Shown: positions 29,763-38,048 of the stretch, one piece after another
Numbering within the stretch: position 1 is the first letter of the stretch
How the letters are laid out: every line of letters begins with the position of its first letter
From: Roseomonas sp. OT10
Lineage (GTDB): Bacteria > Pseudomonadota > Alphaproteobacteria > Acetobacterales > Acetobacteraceae
Reading direction: 5' to 3'
Length of the DNA: 64,000 bases
Assembly (NCBI RefSeq): GCF_020991085.1
Contig: NZ_CP087719.1
Span: forward strand, 3,430,001 to 3,494,000
Program-made: the position numbers and the translations under genes
Notes under the pieces: model-generated
Told to the model about the DNA's origin: nothing
Seen by the model: the letters and a program-made list of their open reading frames with translations, nothing else
Database searches by the model: none

Positions 29763-30269
29763 GTGCACCAGTTCGTCGAACGGCTGATCATCGCCAGCCG
29801 CTGGATCATGGCGCCCTTCTACCTCGGGCTGGTGGTGGCGCTGGTGGTCTTGCTCGCGACCTTCGCCATCGAGCTGTTCCGCATGGTGGCGAGCATCGGC
29901 ACGCTGAGCGAGCACCAGGTGATCCTGGGCATCCTGTCGCTGGTCGACATGACCTTCGTCGGCGGGCTGGTGATCATCGTGATCTTCTCGGGCTACGAGA
30001 ACGTCGTCACCCGGATCAGCCCGGAGCAGCGGCCGAACTGGCCGATCTGGCTGACCACGGTGGATTTCTCCGGGCTGAAGCGGAAGCTCTTCGCCTCGCT
30101 CGCCGCCATCGCCGCGGTCGCGCTGGCCAAGGGGCTGATGAAGCTGGAGGACACGGTCAGCGTGACGCAGCTCACCTGGCTGGTGGTGATCAACGTCGTT
30201 TTCATCATCGGCTACATGCTGATGGCCATCGCCGACCGCATCATCGAGAGCCCGCCCCGCGACGAATAG
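29763..30269 (+). CDS. UPF0114 / YqhA-like integral membrane protein
   Basis: 168 residues from a GTG with GGAGG nine bases upstream. Four hydrophobic segments (about 7-35, 50-75, 105-120, 135-158). VERLIIASRWIMAPFYLGL, LSLVDMTFVGGLVIIVIFSGYENVVTRI and FSGLKRKLFASLAAIAAV are the hallmark motifs of the TIGR00645/UPF0114 family. Role unknown; E. coli YqhA is also uncharacterised. Stands alone between yjbF-like (divergent) and the Bug receptor (convergent). Confidence 0.9.
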   Translation: MHQFVERLIIASRWIMAPFYLGLVVALVVLLATFAIELFRMVASIGTLSEHQVILGILSLVDMTFVGGLVIIVIFSGYENVVTRISPEQRPNWPIWLTTVDFSGLKRKLFASLAAIAAVALAKGLMKLEDTVSVTQLTWLVVINVVFIIGYMLMAIADRIIESPPRDE

Positions 30270-30296
30270 GCCGGGCGCCGCGGGGCCGGGGCGCGG

Positions 30297-31283
30297 TCAG
30301 TCCACCTCGATCCCCGCCTTGCGGATCACCTCCGCCCAGCGGGTCCGCTCCTCCGCCATGAAGCGGCCGAAGGCGGCGGCGTCCATGCGGAAGGGCTCGG
30401 TGCCATCCGCGCGCAGCCGGTCCAGCAGCTCCGGCGCGCCCAGCGCGGTGTCGATCGCCCCGGCGAGGCGGGCGCGCACCGGCTCCGGCGTGCCATGCGG
30501 CACGAGGATGCCGTACCAGGCGGTGACGGCGTAGCCCGGCAGGGTCTCGGCCACGGTGGGCACGTCCGGCAGGGCGGCGACGCGGCTGCGGCCGGTGACG
30601 GCCAGCGCCCGCAGCGTGCCGCCCTGCACCAGCCCCAGCACGGAAGGCAGGGTGGAGATCATCGCCGCCATGTGCCCCGCCGCCACGTCGGTCAGCCCCG
30701 GCGCCGCGCCGCGGAAGGGCAGGTGCGTCGCGGTGACGCCGGCCTGGAGCAGCAGCAGCGCCATGGCCAGGTGTCCCGCCGAGCCGTTGCCCGGCGAGGC
30801 GTAGTTCAGCTCGCCCTTCCTCGCCCGTGCCTCCTCCAGCAGCTCCGCCAGGGTCTTCGCCCGGGTGCCGGGGCCGACCACCAGCACCAGCGGCGTCTCC
30901 GCCACCATCGCCACCGGGTCGAGCGCCGTCGCCGGGTCGGTCTTCAGGGTGCGGCCGAACAGCGTCGGGTTCACCGTCATGGGCCCCTGGTTACCCATCA
31001 GCAGGGTGTAGCCATCGGGCTTCGCCGTCGCGACCAGCTCGGTGGCCAGGTTGCCGCCGGCGCCGGGGCGGTTCTCCACGACGACGGGTTGGCCCAGCTC
31101 CGCCTGGAGGCGCGCCGCGAGGGTGCGGGCCACGCCATCCGTGCCGCCGCCGGGGGTATAGGGCAGGATCAGCCGCAGCGGCCGGTCAGGCCAGCCCGCC
31201 CCCTGCGCGGCCGCCGCACGCGGCAGGACCAGGGGTGCCGACAGGGCCAGCAAGGCCGCGCGCCGCGGCAGCGGAAGGGTCAT
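30297..31283 (-). CDS. Bug-type (TctC) periplasmic solute-binding protein
   Basis: 328 residues. Signal peptide RRAALLALSAPLVLPRAAAAQ, perhaps Tat-like, then the Bug opening DRPLRLILPYTPGGGTDGVAR, ENRPGAGGNLATELVA, and LNYASPGNGSAGHLAMALL. These receptors bind carboxylates or similar small acids for tripartite tricarboxylate transporters, but no TctA or TctB membrane gene is close, so it is an orphan as is common in beta- and alphaproteobacteria. Ligand not predictable. Its start faces the distal end of the CRISPR array 115 bases away. Confidence 0.92.
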   Translation of the reverse strand: MTLPLPRRAALLALSAPLVLPRAAAAQGAGWPDRPLRLILPYTPGGGTDGVARTLAARLQAELGQPVVVENRPGAGGNLATELVATAKPDGYTLLMGNQGPMTVNPTLFGRTLKTDPATALDPVAMVAETPLVLVVGPGTRAKTLAELLEEARARKGELNYASPGNGSAGHLAMALLLLQAGVTATHLPFRGAAPGLTDVAAGHMAAMISTLPSVLGLVQGGTLRALAVTGRSRVAALPDVPTVAETLPGYAVTAWYGILVPHGTPEPVRARLAGAIDTALGAPELLDRLRADGTEPFRMDAAAFGRFMAEERTRWAEVIRKAGIEVD

Positions 31284-31398
31284 GGACGTGTCTCCGGCAT
31301 TCTTTCCTGGCGGGCATGCTAGACGGGGCGAGCCTTTGCCGCGAAGAGCCGGCCGCCGCGCCGCATGGCCGGTCCCGGCCAGGCGGCCGTTGGCTTAT

Positions 31399-32586
31399 CG
31401 GTTCATCCCCGCGAGCGCGGGGAACACCTACGAGACTCGTGTGAGCGGCGGCCAACTCGTGGTTCATCCCCGCGAGCGCGGGGAACACGCCGGCGACACA
31501 GGACATCTTGTCGTCGACCCCAGTTCATCCCCGCGAGCGCGGGGAACACTTGCGCCGTGCGCGCGGAGGGAAGCGTCCAGCCGGTTCATCCCCGCGAGCG
31601 CGGGGAACACGCGTCGCTGCGCTCGCGCAGCCAGTCCTCGTGCGGTTCATCCCCGCGAGCGCGGGGAACACGCGCGCCAGTCCTGCGCGCCCTATCCCCT
31701 CGCCGGTTCATCCCCGCGAGCGCGGGGAACACGCTGTCCGCCTGATGCCGCCTGGATTCTTCCACGGTTCATCCCCGCGAGCGCGGGGAACACATCAGCA
31801 CTGGCGGCGCGACAGGCGGCCAGGTCGGTTCATCCCCGCGAGCGCGGGGAACACCCGGCGGGAGCCCGCCTGATGCCCCGCGTCGCCGGTTCATCCCCGC
31901 GAGCGCGGGGAACACCAGTCGGCGGGCACCTGCACGATGCGCATCGACGGTTCATCCCCGCGAGCGCGGGGAACACTCGATGTAGGCAGGGCCGTCCTCG
32001 CGATGCAGCGGTTCATCCCCGCGAGCGCGGGGAACACCATGCGGAATGGGATGACGACATCCGGGCGCACGGTTCATCCCCGCGAGCGCGGGGAACACGT
32101 CTCCGCCTGCCGCCCGGAGACAATCGCCGGCGGTTCATCCCCGCGAGCGCGGGGAACACCCGACCAGCATGCCGATCAGCGGCCCGCCGACCGGTTCATC
32201 CCCGCGAGCGCGGGGAACACTCGCGCCACATTCGCGCGATGGATGAGCGACGCGGTTCATCCCCGCGAGCGCGGGGAACACGTGCTCGCGACGGACAGCG
32301 GCAGCGCCTATCGCGGTTCATCCCCGCGAGCGCGGGGAACACACGGAACCGCGACCGACCTGGTGGAAGAGGCGCGGTTCATCCCCGCGAGCGCGGGGAA
32401 CACATGATGGGCCGGCCATCCTCGCGCAGCGCCGCCGGTTCATCCCCGCGAGCGCGGGGAACACGACAACGCCTTGAGGTAGTCCCAGGCGACACGCGGT
32501 TCATCCCCGCGAGCGCGGGGAACACACGGCCAGGGACAGGTCAGTCACGAAGAAGGTCGGTTCATCCCCGCGAGCGCGGGGAACAC
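31399..32586 (-). CRISPR. CRISPR array, type I-E-like repeat, 20 repeats and 19 spacers
   Basis: Repeats begin every 61 bases exactly, at 31400, 31461, 31522 and so on to 32559. On the plus strand each 28-base core starts GGTTCATCCCC and ends GCGGGGAACAC, with a CCCCGC/GCGGGG stem around GAGC and, in all but the second copy, a preceding C that makes it 29 bases. All 19 spacers are 32 bases and all differ. The reverse complement (GTGTTCCCC...GATGAACCG) is the usual transcribed form of type I-E repeats. The only deviations are at the left end (T for C before copy 2, A for G at 31522), so the left is the old, leader-distal end and transcription is on the minus strand. No cas genes occur in the window. 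Confidence 0.98.
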
Positions 32587-32771
32587 CTTTCCTGTAAGCG
32601 ACTGTTCTGCCATCGCTATTCGGTTGCCGAAAGAACCACCGATCGGAATGCCCGTTCCGAGCCGGACCGGGGACCGGGCCGAGCATACCGCCCCGGGCGC
32701 GACGGGGCCCAGACCAAAGCCGTGGCGCCCCGCCCGCACCGCATGGCCGGGCCCGGAGCCCGCCCCGGGGA
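32587..32771 (-). promoter_or_regulatory. Probable CRISPR leader and spacer-acquisition end
   Basis: 185 bases between the last perfect repeat and the fhs stop. Because repeats decay at the opposite end, this is the expected leader. The 60 bases next to the array are lower in GC than the surroundings and contain stretches such as CTGTAAGCGACTG and TATTCGGTTGCCGAAAGAA, with an inverted CGGTTG/CCGAAA-like element; the rest returns to high GC. No clear promoter or IHF site could be defined. Confidence 0.55.
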
Positions 32772-34436
32772 TCAGAACAACCCTTCGATGTTGCCCTCCG
32801 CATCCAGGCCGATGCGCTCGGCGGCCGGGCTGCGCGGCAGGCCGGGCATGGTCATCACGTCGCCGCAGATCGCCACCACGAAGCCGGCGCCGGCCGCGAG
32901 GCGCACCTCGCGCACCGGCAGGACATGGCCGGTGGGGGCGCCGAGGGCGGCGGGATCGGCGCTGAAGGAGTACTGCGTCTTGGCGATGCAGACGGGGACC
33001 TGGCCGAACCCCGCCTCCTCGAACCGCTTCAGCCGGGAATGCACGGAGGGCGGCACGGCGATGTCGGCGGCGCGGTAGATCCGCCGCGCGATGGTGCGGA
33101 TCTTCTCCTCCAGCGGCAGCGAGTCCTCGTAGATCGGGGCGAAGCGCGCGGTGCCGTCCTCGATCAGCCGTCGCACGGCGCGGCCCAGCTCCATCGCCCC
33201 CGCCGCGCCGTCGGCCCAGTGGGTGCAGAGCACGACCTCCGCGCCCAGCGGCGCCAGCGCCTCGCGCACCACGGCGATCTCCGCCTCCGTGTCGGAGGTG
33301 AAGCGGTTCAGCGCCACCACCACCGGCAGGCCGAAGAGGCGCATGTTCTCGACGTGCCGCACGACGTTGACCACGCCACGCTTCACGGCGGCCACGTCCT
33401 CGCGGTCCAGCTCGCCGCGCGCCACGCCGCCGTTCAGCTTCAGCGCGCGCACGGTCGCGACGACGACGCAGGCCTCGGGCGAGAGGCCGGCGAGGCGGCA
33501 CTTGATGTCGCAGAACTTCTCGCCGCCCAGGTCGGCGCCGAAGCCCGCCTCCGTCACCACCACGTCGGCCAGCCGCAGCCCGAGCCGGGTGGCGGCGACG
33601 GAGTTGCAGCCATGCGCGATGTTGGCGAAGGGGCCGCCATGGACGAGCGCCGGGCTGCCTTCCAGCGTCTGCACCAGGTTGGGGAACATCGCTTCGCGCA
33701 GCAGCGCCGCCATGGCGCCGTGCGCCTTCAGCTCGGCCGCCGTCACGCTGGTGCCGTCGCGCCTCTGGCCGACGATGATGCGGCCCAGCCGGGCCTGGAG
33801 GTCGGCGAGGTCGTTCGACAGGCACAGGATCGCCATCACCTCGCTCGCCACGGTGATGTCGAACCCGTCCTCGCGCGGCAGGCCGTTGGGCATGCCGCCG
33901 AGGCCCACCAGCACGTCGCGCAGCGCGCGGTCGTTCATGTCGATGGCGCGGCGCCAGGTGATCCGCCGCTGGTCGAGCCCGAGCGCGTTGCCCCAGTGGA
34001 GGTGGTTGTCCACCATGGCCGAGAGCAGGTTGTTGGCGCTGGTGATGGCGTGGAAGTCGCCGGTGAAGTGGAGGTTGATGTCCTCCATCGGCGCCACCTG
34101 CGCCCGCCCGCCGCCCGTGGCGCCCCCCTTCACCCCGAAGCAGGGGCCGAGGCTGGGCTCGCGCAGGCAGATCATGGTCCGCGTGCCCAGCGCGTTCAGC
34201 GCGTCGCCCAGCCCGATGGTGGTGGTCGTCTTGCCCTCGCCGGCCGCGGTCGGGTTGATGCCCGTCACCAGGACCAGCGCGCCCGTCCTGCCGGAATCCG
34301 GGATGCGGCCGGGGTCCAGCTTGGCCTTGAAGCGCCCGTGCGGCTCCACCGCCGCCTCCGGGATGCCCGCCCGCTCGGCGATGCGGAGGATCGGCTGCAG
34401 GGTGGCGGCCCGGGCGATCTCGAGGTCGGTGGCCAT
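32772..34436 (-). CDS. fhs: Formate--tetrahydrofolate ligase
   Basis: ATP-dependent synthesis of 10-formyl-THF from formate and THF in one-carbon metabolism. 554 residues, usual length. P-loop region [19 protein letters not shown] near residue 66, [38 protein letters not shown] and FGGLDGAKFCDIK-like segment [15 protein letters not shown], all strongly conserved. Start ATG ([16 protein letters not shown]) is standard. Lies between the CRISPR leader and the ABC permease operon, 43 bases after the latter, so could be read from it. Confidence 0.97.
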   Translation of the reverse strand: MATDLEIARAATLQPILRIAERAGIPEAAVEPHGRFKAKLDPGRIPDSGRTGALVLVTGINPTAAGEGKTTTTIGLGDALNALGTRTMICLREPSLGPCFGVKGGATGGGRAQVAPMEDINLHFTGDFHAITSANNLLSAMVDNHLHWGNALGLDQRRITWRRAIDMNDRALRDVLVGLGGMPNGLPREDGFDITVASEVMAILCLSNDLADLQARLGRIIVGQRRDGTSVTAAELKAHGAMAALLREAMFPNLVQTLEGSPALVHGGPFANIAHGCNSVAATRLGLRLADVVVTEAGFGADLGGEKFCDIKCRLAGLSPEACVVVATVRALKLNGGVARGELDREDVAAVKRGVVNVVRHVENMRLFGLPVVVALNRFTSDTEAEIAVVREALAPLGAEVVLCTHWADGAAGAMELGRAVRRLIEDGTARFAPIYEDSLPLEEKIRTIARRIYRAADIAVPPSVHSRLKRFEEAGFGQVPVCIAKTQYSFSADPAALGAPTGHVLPVREVRLAAGAGFVVAICGDVMTMPGLPRSPAAERIGLDAEGNIEGLF

Positions 34437-34478
34437 GCGGGGCGGGTACTCCTCGGTCGGGTCGGCGCCTCCCAGCGG

Positions 34479-35258
34479 TTACGACGCGGCCGGAGAGGGG
34501 GCAAGCAGGGCCCGGAGCGCCAGGGCCAGGGCGAGCAGCCCGAGTGCCGGCCCGACGAGCAGCCAGGGCGCCGTCCAGGCATGGGTGCGGTACTCCCAGA
34601 CCATCGCCCCCCAGTCCGGCCGCCCCAGATCGGCGCCCAGGCCCAGGAAGGCCAGCCCGCCATAGGCCAGGGCCAGCCGCGGCAGGCGCGCGGCCGCCCA
34701 GCCCTGCAGCGGCCCCGACAGCATCGGCAGGACATGGCGCCAGAGCAGGCGCGGCAGGGGCACCCCGAGCGCCACGGCGGCGCGGGCATGCGGCTCCGCG
34801 AGCTGCGCCGCGGCACAGCTCGCCGTGACCAGCGCCACCTGTGCCGCGGCGGGCGGCGCCAGCGCCAGCCCCGCCCCGGCGGGGGACAGCCCGCCGAGCA
34901 GCCCCGCGGCCACGATGCCCAGCAGCAGGCCCGGCAGGGCGGAGAGCAGCGCGGCCAGCCCCCGCGCCCAGGCGCCGGCCCCCTCCGCCCGGGCCCCGGC
35001 CAGGCCCAGCGGCAGGCCCAGGGCGATCGCGGCGGCGAGCGCGACCGCCGTCGCCTCGATGGTCGGCCAGCCCCCCGCCAGCACCCGCCCGAGGAGGTCG
35101 CGCCCGAGCGAATCCGTCCCCAGCGGCGCCGCGAGGCCCGGGGGCAGCAGGCGGCGGTCGAGGTCGGGCCGGTCGGCGGCGGGGGCCAGCGCCGCGGCGG
35201 CGGCCAGCAGCAGCAGCGGCACCACCCGCCGCGCCAGCCGGGCGGCGGGGCGCGTCAC
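34479..35258 (-). CDS. ABC transporter permease, DppC/OppC type
   Basis: 259 residues, about six membrane helices, shorter than usual DppC (about 290) through a short N-terminus. LGTDSLGRDLLGRVLAGGWPTI is the DppC N-terminal signature (GTDxLGRD), and ARAAVALGVPLPRLLWRHVLP resembles the EAA loop that docks the ATPase. The GTG start overlaps the upstream permease stop (GTGA). Heavily Ala/Leu-rich and somewhat divergent. With the next two genes it makes an SBP-permease-permease operon lacking ATP-binding subunits. Confidence 0.85.
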   Translation of the reverse strand: MTRPAARLARRVVPLLLLAAAAALAPAADRPDLDRRLLPPGLAAPLGTDSLGRDLLGRVLAGGWPTIEATAVALAAAIALGLPLGLAGARAEGAGAWARGLAALLSALPGLLLGIVAAGLLGGLSPAGAGLALAPPAAAQVALVTASCAAAQLAEPHARAAVALGVPLPRLLWRHVLPMLSGPLQGWAAARLPRLALAYGGLAFLGLGADLGRPDWGAMVWEYRTHAWTAPWLLVGPALGLLALALALRALLAPSPAAS

Positions 35259-36163
35259 AGGGCCCGCAGGCGCGGGTCCAGCCGGACGCGCAGCCAGCCG
35301 GCGGCGAGCTGCACCGCGAGCGCCCAGAGGAAGGCGGCCAGGATGGTCGCCTGGAGCACCGGCCAGTCGCGGGCCCGCGCCGCCTCCACCGCCCAGCTTC
35401 CCAGGCCGGGCAGGCCCAGCAGCGCCTCCAGCACCGCCGCGCCGCCGAGCGCGAAGGCAGCCTCCCCGGTCGCGGCCGCGAGCAGGGCGAGGCGGGCCGC
35501 CGGGGCGCCCTGGCGGCGCAGCACCGCGCCGACCGGCTCGCCGCGGGCCAGTGCGGCCCGGAGGTGGCGGCTGGAGGCCACCTCCCGGTAGGCGGCGCGG
35601 ACGGCGCCGGCCAGGGGCGGCAGCGCGGCGAAGGCCAGCAGCGCCACCGGCAGGACCGCCCGCTCCCAGGCGGTGCCGGTGAGCGGCGAGAACGCGCCCA
35701 GCCGGGCGGAAAGCAGCCAGAGCGCGGCGGAGCCCAGCCAGAAGCCCGGCAGGGCCTGGTTCGCCAGGGTAGCCAGGCCGAGCCCGCGATCGGCCGCGCC
35801 GCGCGGGCGGGCCGCCGCGGCGAGGCCGAGCGGCAGGGCGCCCAGCGCCGCCACGGCCAGCCCGCCGAGCGACAGGCCGAGGGAGACGGGCAGGCGCCCC
35901 AGCAGCTCCGGCAGCACCGGCAGGCCGGTGCGGAAGGAGAGGCCGAGATCGCCGCGGAGCAGCCCGCCCAGGAAGCGGAGATACTGCGACAGCCAGGGAA
36001 GCTCCGTGCCGAAGGCGGCACGCAGGGCGGGCGCGGCCTCGCCGCCCAGCCCGGCCTCGGCCAGGACCAGCAGGGCGGGGTCGCCCGGCGCCGCGCGGGT
36101 GGCCAGGAAGGCGGCGAGGCTGCCGGTCAGGAACAGCAGCGCGAGGCGGAGCGCCGCGCTCAA
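35255..36163 (-). CDS. ABC transporter permease, DppB/OppB type
   Basis: 302 residues read from a TTG that overlaps the solute-binding protein stop as TTGA. LALLFLTGSLAAFLATRAAPGDPA is the DppB first helix and PGDP motif; LSQYLRFLGGLLRGDLGLSF and RQGAPAARLALLAAATGEAAFAL (EAA-like) follow, ending LRVRLDPRLRAL, the standard DppB C-terminal pattern. The start is inferred from coupling; the frame stays open upstream but without family similarity. Confidence 0.85.
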   Translation of the reverse strand: MSAALRLALLFLTGSLAAFLATRAAPGDPALLVLAEAGLGGEAAPALRAAFGTELPWLSQYLRFLGGLLRGDLGLSFRTGLPVLPELLGRLPVSLGLSLGGLAVAALGALPLGLAAAARPRGAADRGLGLATLANQALPGFWLGSAALWLLSARLGAFSPLTGTAWERAVLPVALLAFAALPPLAGAVRAAYREVASSRHLRAALARGEPVGAVLRRQGAPAARLALLAAATGEAAFALGGAAVLEALLGLPGLGSWAVEAARARDWPVLQATILAAFLWALAVQLAAGWLRVRLDPRLRAL

Positions 36164-37635
36164 CGCACCCCGGCGTGCAGGATGTAGTAGTCGGAGGGGA
36201 AGGGCTCGTAGGTCCCGAGCCGCGCCGAGGTGCCGAGGTGCCATTCCGGCGTGAGCAGGAAGAGGACCGGCGCCAACGCGTTCAGCCGCGCCCCGGCCTC
36301 GCGGGCCAGGGTGGCGCGGGCTTCGGTGCCGGGCTCGGAGCGCAGGCGGTCGAGCACGCCGTCCAGCGCCGGATCGGAGAAGCCCATCCCGTTCAGCGGC
36401 GCGCCGGTGCGGGCATACTGCTCGAACGCGAAGGAAGGGTCGCCGCCGGGCGCGACATGGGTCGTCCAGAACAGAAGGTCGAAATCCCCCGATTGCAGCG
36501 CCGCCGTGCCGTTCTCCACCACCCGCGTCGCGACGCGCAGGCCCAGCGCCTCCCACTGCGCCCGCACCAGGGGCGCCAGGGCGAGGAAGTCCGGGCGCTG
36601 CGGATAGGCGGCGAGCGTGACCTCCAGCACCTGGCCGTCGCGCCGGCGCAGCCCGCCCTGCAACGGCCACCCCGCCCCGTCCAGCAGCGCGGCGGCGGCG
36701 GCGCGATCATGCGGCAGGGGATCGGGAAGGGCCCAGGGCATCCAGGCGGGGAACAGGCCGCTGGCTGGCGCCCCGCCCAGCAGGGCGCGGGCGAGCTGCC
36801 CGCGGTCCAGCGCCAGGGAGAGGGCACGGCGTACCTGCGGGTCGGCCAGGGCGGGACGGCGGGTATTGGCCATGATCATGTACTGGTAGGCGACGGGGAA
36901 GGAGCGGACCGCCACCCCCGCGACACGGCGCAGCCGATCCAGCGTCTCCGGCACCAGGCCGAAGGCCAGGTCCAGCTCCCCCGATTCCAGCCCGATCGCC
37001 AGGGCCGCCGGATCGGCCACGCGCCGGATCACCGCCGGGCGGCGCGCCACGCCGTCGCGGTGGTGCGGGTTGGACTCCAGCGTGATGCGGTCGCCGGCGC
37101 GAAAGCCGGTGACGCGCCAGGGCCCGGTGAAGACCGGGGCGGCGGCGGTGGGGCGATGGATCACCAGCGGGAACTCGGCCAGCAGCGGTGCCAGGGCGGC
37201 CACCGGGCGGGCGGGGCGGATGCGCAGGGTGGTGGCATCCACCGCCTCGAACCCGGCCTCCCGCCCCAGCCCGGTCGCGGCGCGGGGATTGCCCCGGACG
37301 GCGCGGGAGAGGCTGGCCGCGGCGGCCTGGGCGTCGAGCGGCGTGCCGTCGGAGAAGCGCAGCCCCGCCTGCAGGCTCACCAGCCAGGACTCGCCCTCCG
37401 CCCGCGCCCCGGTCGCCAGATTCGGCACCGCCGTGCCCCGCCGGTCCACGGTGAACAGGGTCTCGGCCACGCCATGCGACTGCAGCGCCCAGCCGGCGCT
37501 GCCCTGGACCGGGTCGAGTCCTTCGGCCAGGAAGGCCTGCCCGATCTGCAGCGGCCGCTCCGGAACCTGTCCGGCCAACGCCGGCCAGGGCAGCAGGGCC
37601 GGCAGGGTCGCGGTCAGCAGCGAGCGGCGGCGCAT
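36160..37635 (-). CDS. ABC transporter solute-binding protein, peptide/opine family 5 (SBP_bac_5)
   Basis: 491 residues. MRRRSLLTATLPALLPWPALAG is a signal peptide; QIGQAFLAEGLDPVQGSAGW, LETLFTVDRRG-like ETLFTVDRRGTAVPNLATG, and SLQAGLRFSDGTPLDAQAA are the dipeptide/nickel-binding protein landmarks. GDFDLLFWTTHVAPGGDPSF and YARTGAPLNGMGFSDPALDG follow near the C-terminus. An upstream ATG 14 codons earlier would spoil the signal. Ligand could be a peptide, opine or nickel chelate; not decidable. First gene of the permease operon. Confidence 0.9.
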   Translation of the reverse strand: MRRRSLLTATLPALLPWPALAGQVPERPLQIGQAFLAEGLDPVQGSAGWALQSHGVAETLFTVDRRGTAVPNLATGARAEGESWLVSLQAGLRFSDGTPLDAQAAAASLSRAVRGNPRAATGLGREAGFEAVDATTLRIRPARPVAALAPLLAEFPLVIHRPTAAAPVFTGPWRVTGFRAGDRITLESNPHHRDGVARRPAVIRRVADPAALAIGLESGELDLAFGLVPETLDRLRRVAGVAVRSFPVAYQYMIMANTRRPALADPQVRRALSLALDRGQLARALLGGAPASGLFPAWMPWALPDPLPHDRAAAAALLDGAGWPLQGGLRRRDGQVLEVTLAAYPQRPDFLALAPLVRAQWEALGLRVATRVVENGTAALQSGDFDLLFWTTHVAPGGDPSFAFEQYARTGAPLNGMGFSDPALDGVLDRLRSEPGTEARATLAREAGARLNALAPVLFLLTPEWHLGTSARLGTYEPFPSDYYILHAGVR

Positions 37636-37709
37636 GAAGGCATCCTGAGCCAGGGAGGATGCGTTATAATGTATCATTCCAGGAACGCCCAGGCCAGGAC
37701 GATGCCAGC

Positions 37710-37907
37710 ATGAAGAGCCCTTGTACCAGCATCTGCCGCTTCGACGCCGCCACGGGCTGGTGCCTGGCCTGCGGCCGCACGCGCGGGGAATGCCGCGACT
37801 GGAAGCGCCGGCCGGAGACCCAGCCGGGCATCGCCCGCCGCCTGCCGGCGCGGATCGAGGCGCTGCGGGAGGGTGGGCGGCGGGCCGGGAAGGAGGCGCG
37901 GAAGTAA
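37710..37907 (+). CDS. DUF1289 family small cysteine protein
   Basis: 65 residues: MKSPCTSICRFDAATGWCLACGRTRGECRDW. The pattern C-x3-C-x8-C-x2-C-G-R-T is the DUF1289 signature (also called YdhL/Fe-S-like), likely binding a metal or iron-sulfur cluster. Tail rich in Arg/Lys. Divergent from the solute-binding protein across 74 bases and upstream of ilvD, with which it may not be linked. Function unknown in the family. Confidence 0.85.
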   Translation: MKSPCTSICRFDAATGWCLACGRTRGECRDWKRRPETQPGIARRLPARIEALREGGRRAGKEARK

Positions 37908-38048
37908 CGGGGCACCACCGGGCGCCCGGCCAGCCCCCCCGGCCAGCCCCCCGGCCATCGCGGGGGTGCCATGCGTTGAACTGCCCCGCCGGTTCGTGGG
38001 AGAGGACCAGGGAAACGGCCCCGCCGCCCCACGGAAACGAGCCAGACC

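Noticed and set aside
31282-33078. Long repetitive reading frames (peptides with FIPASAGNT, HPRERGEH, SSPRARGT) across the array
   Set aside because: They are the CRISPR repeat translated in three frames, a well-known false protein type.
32545-36021. Minus-strand frame covering fhs and the permeases
   Set aside because: Out-of-frame shadow of fhs and dppB/dppC.
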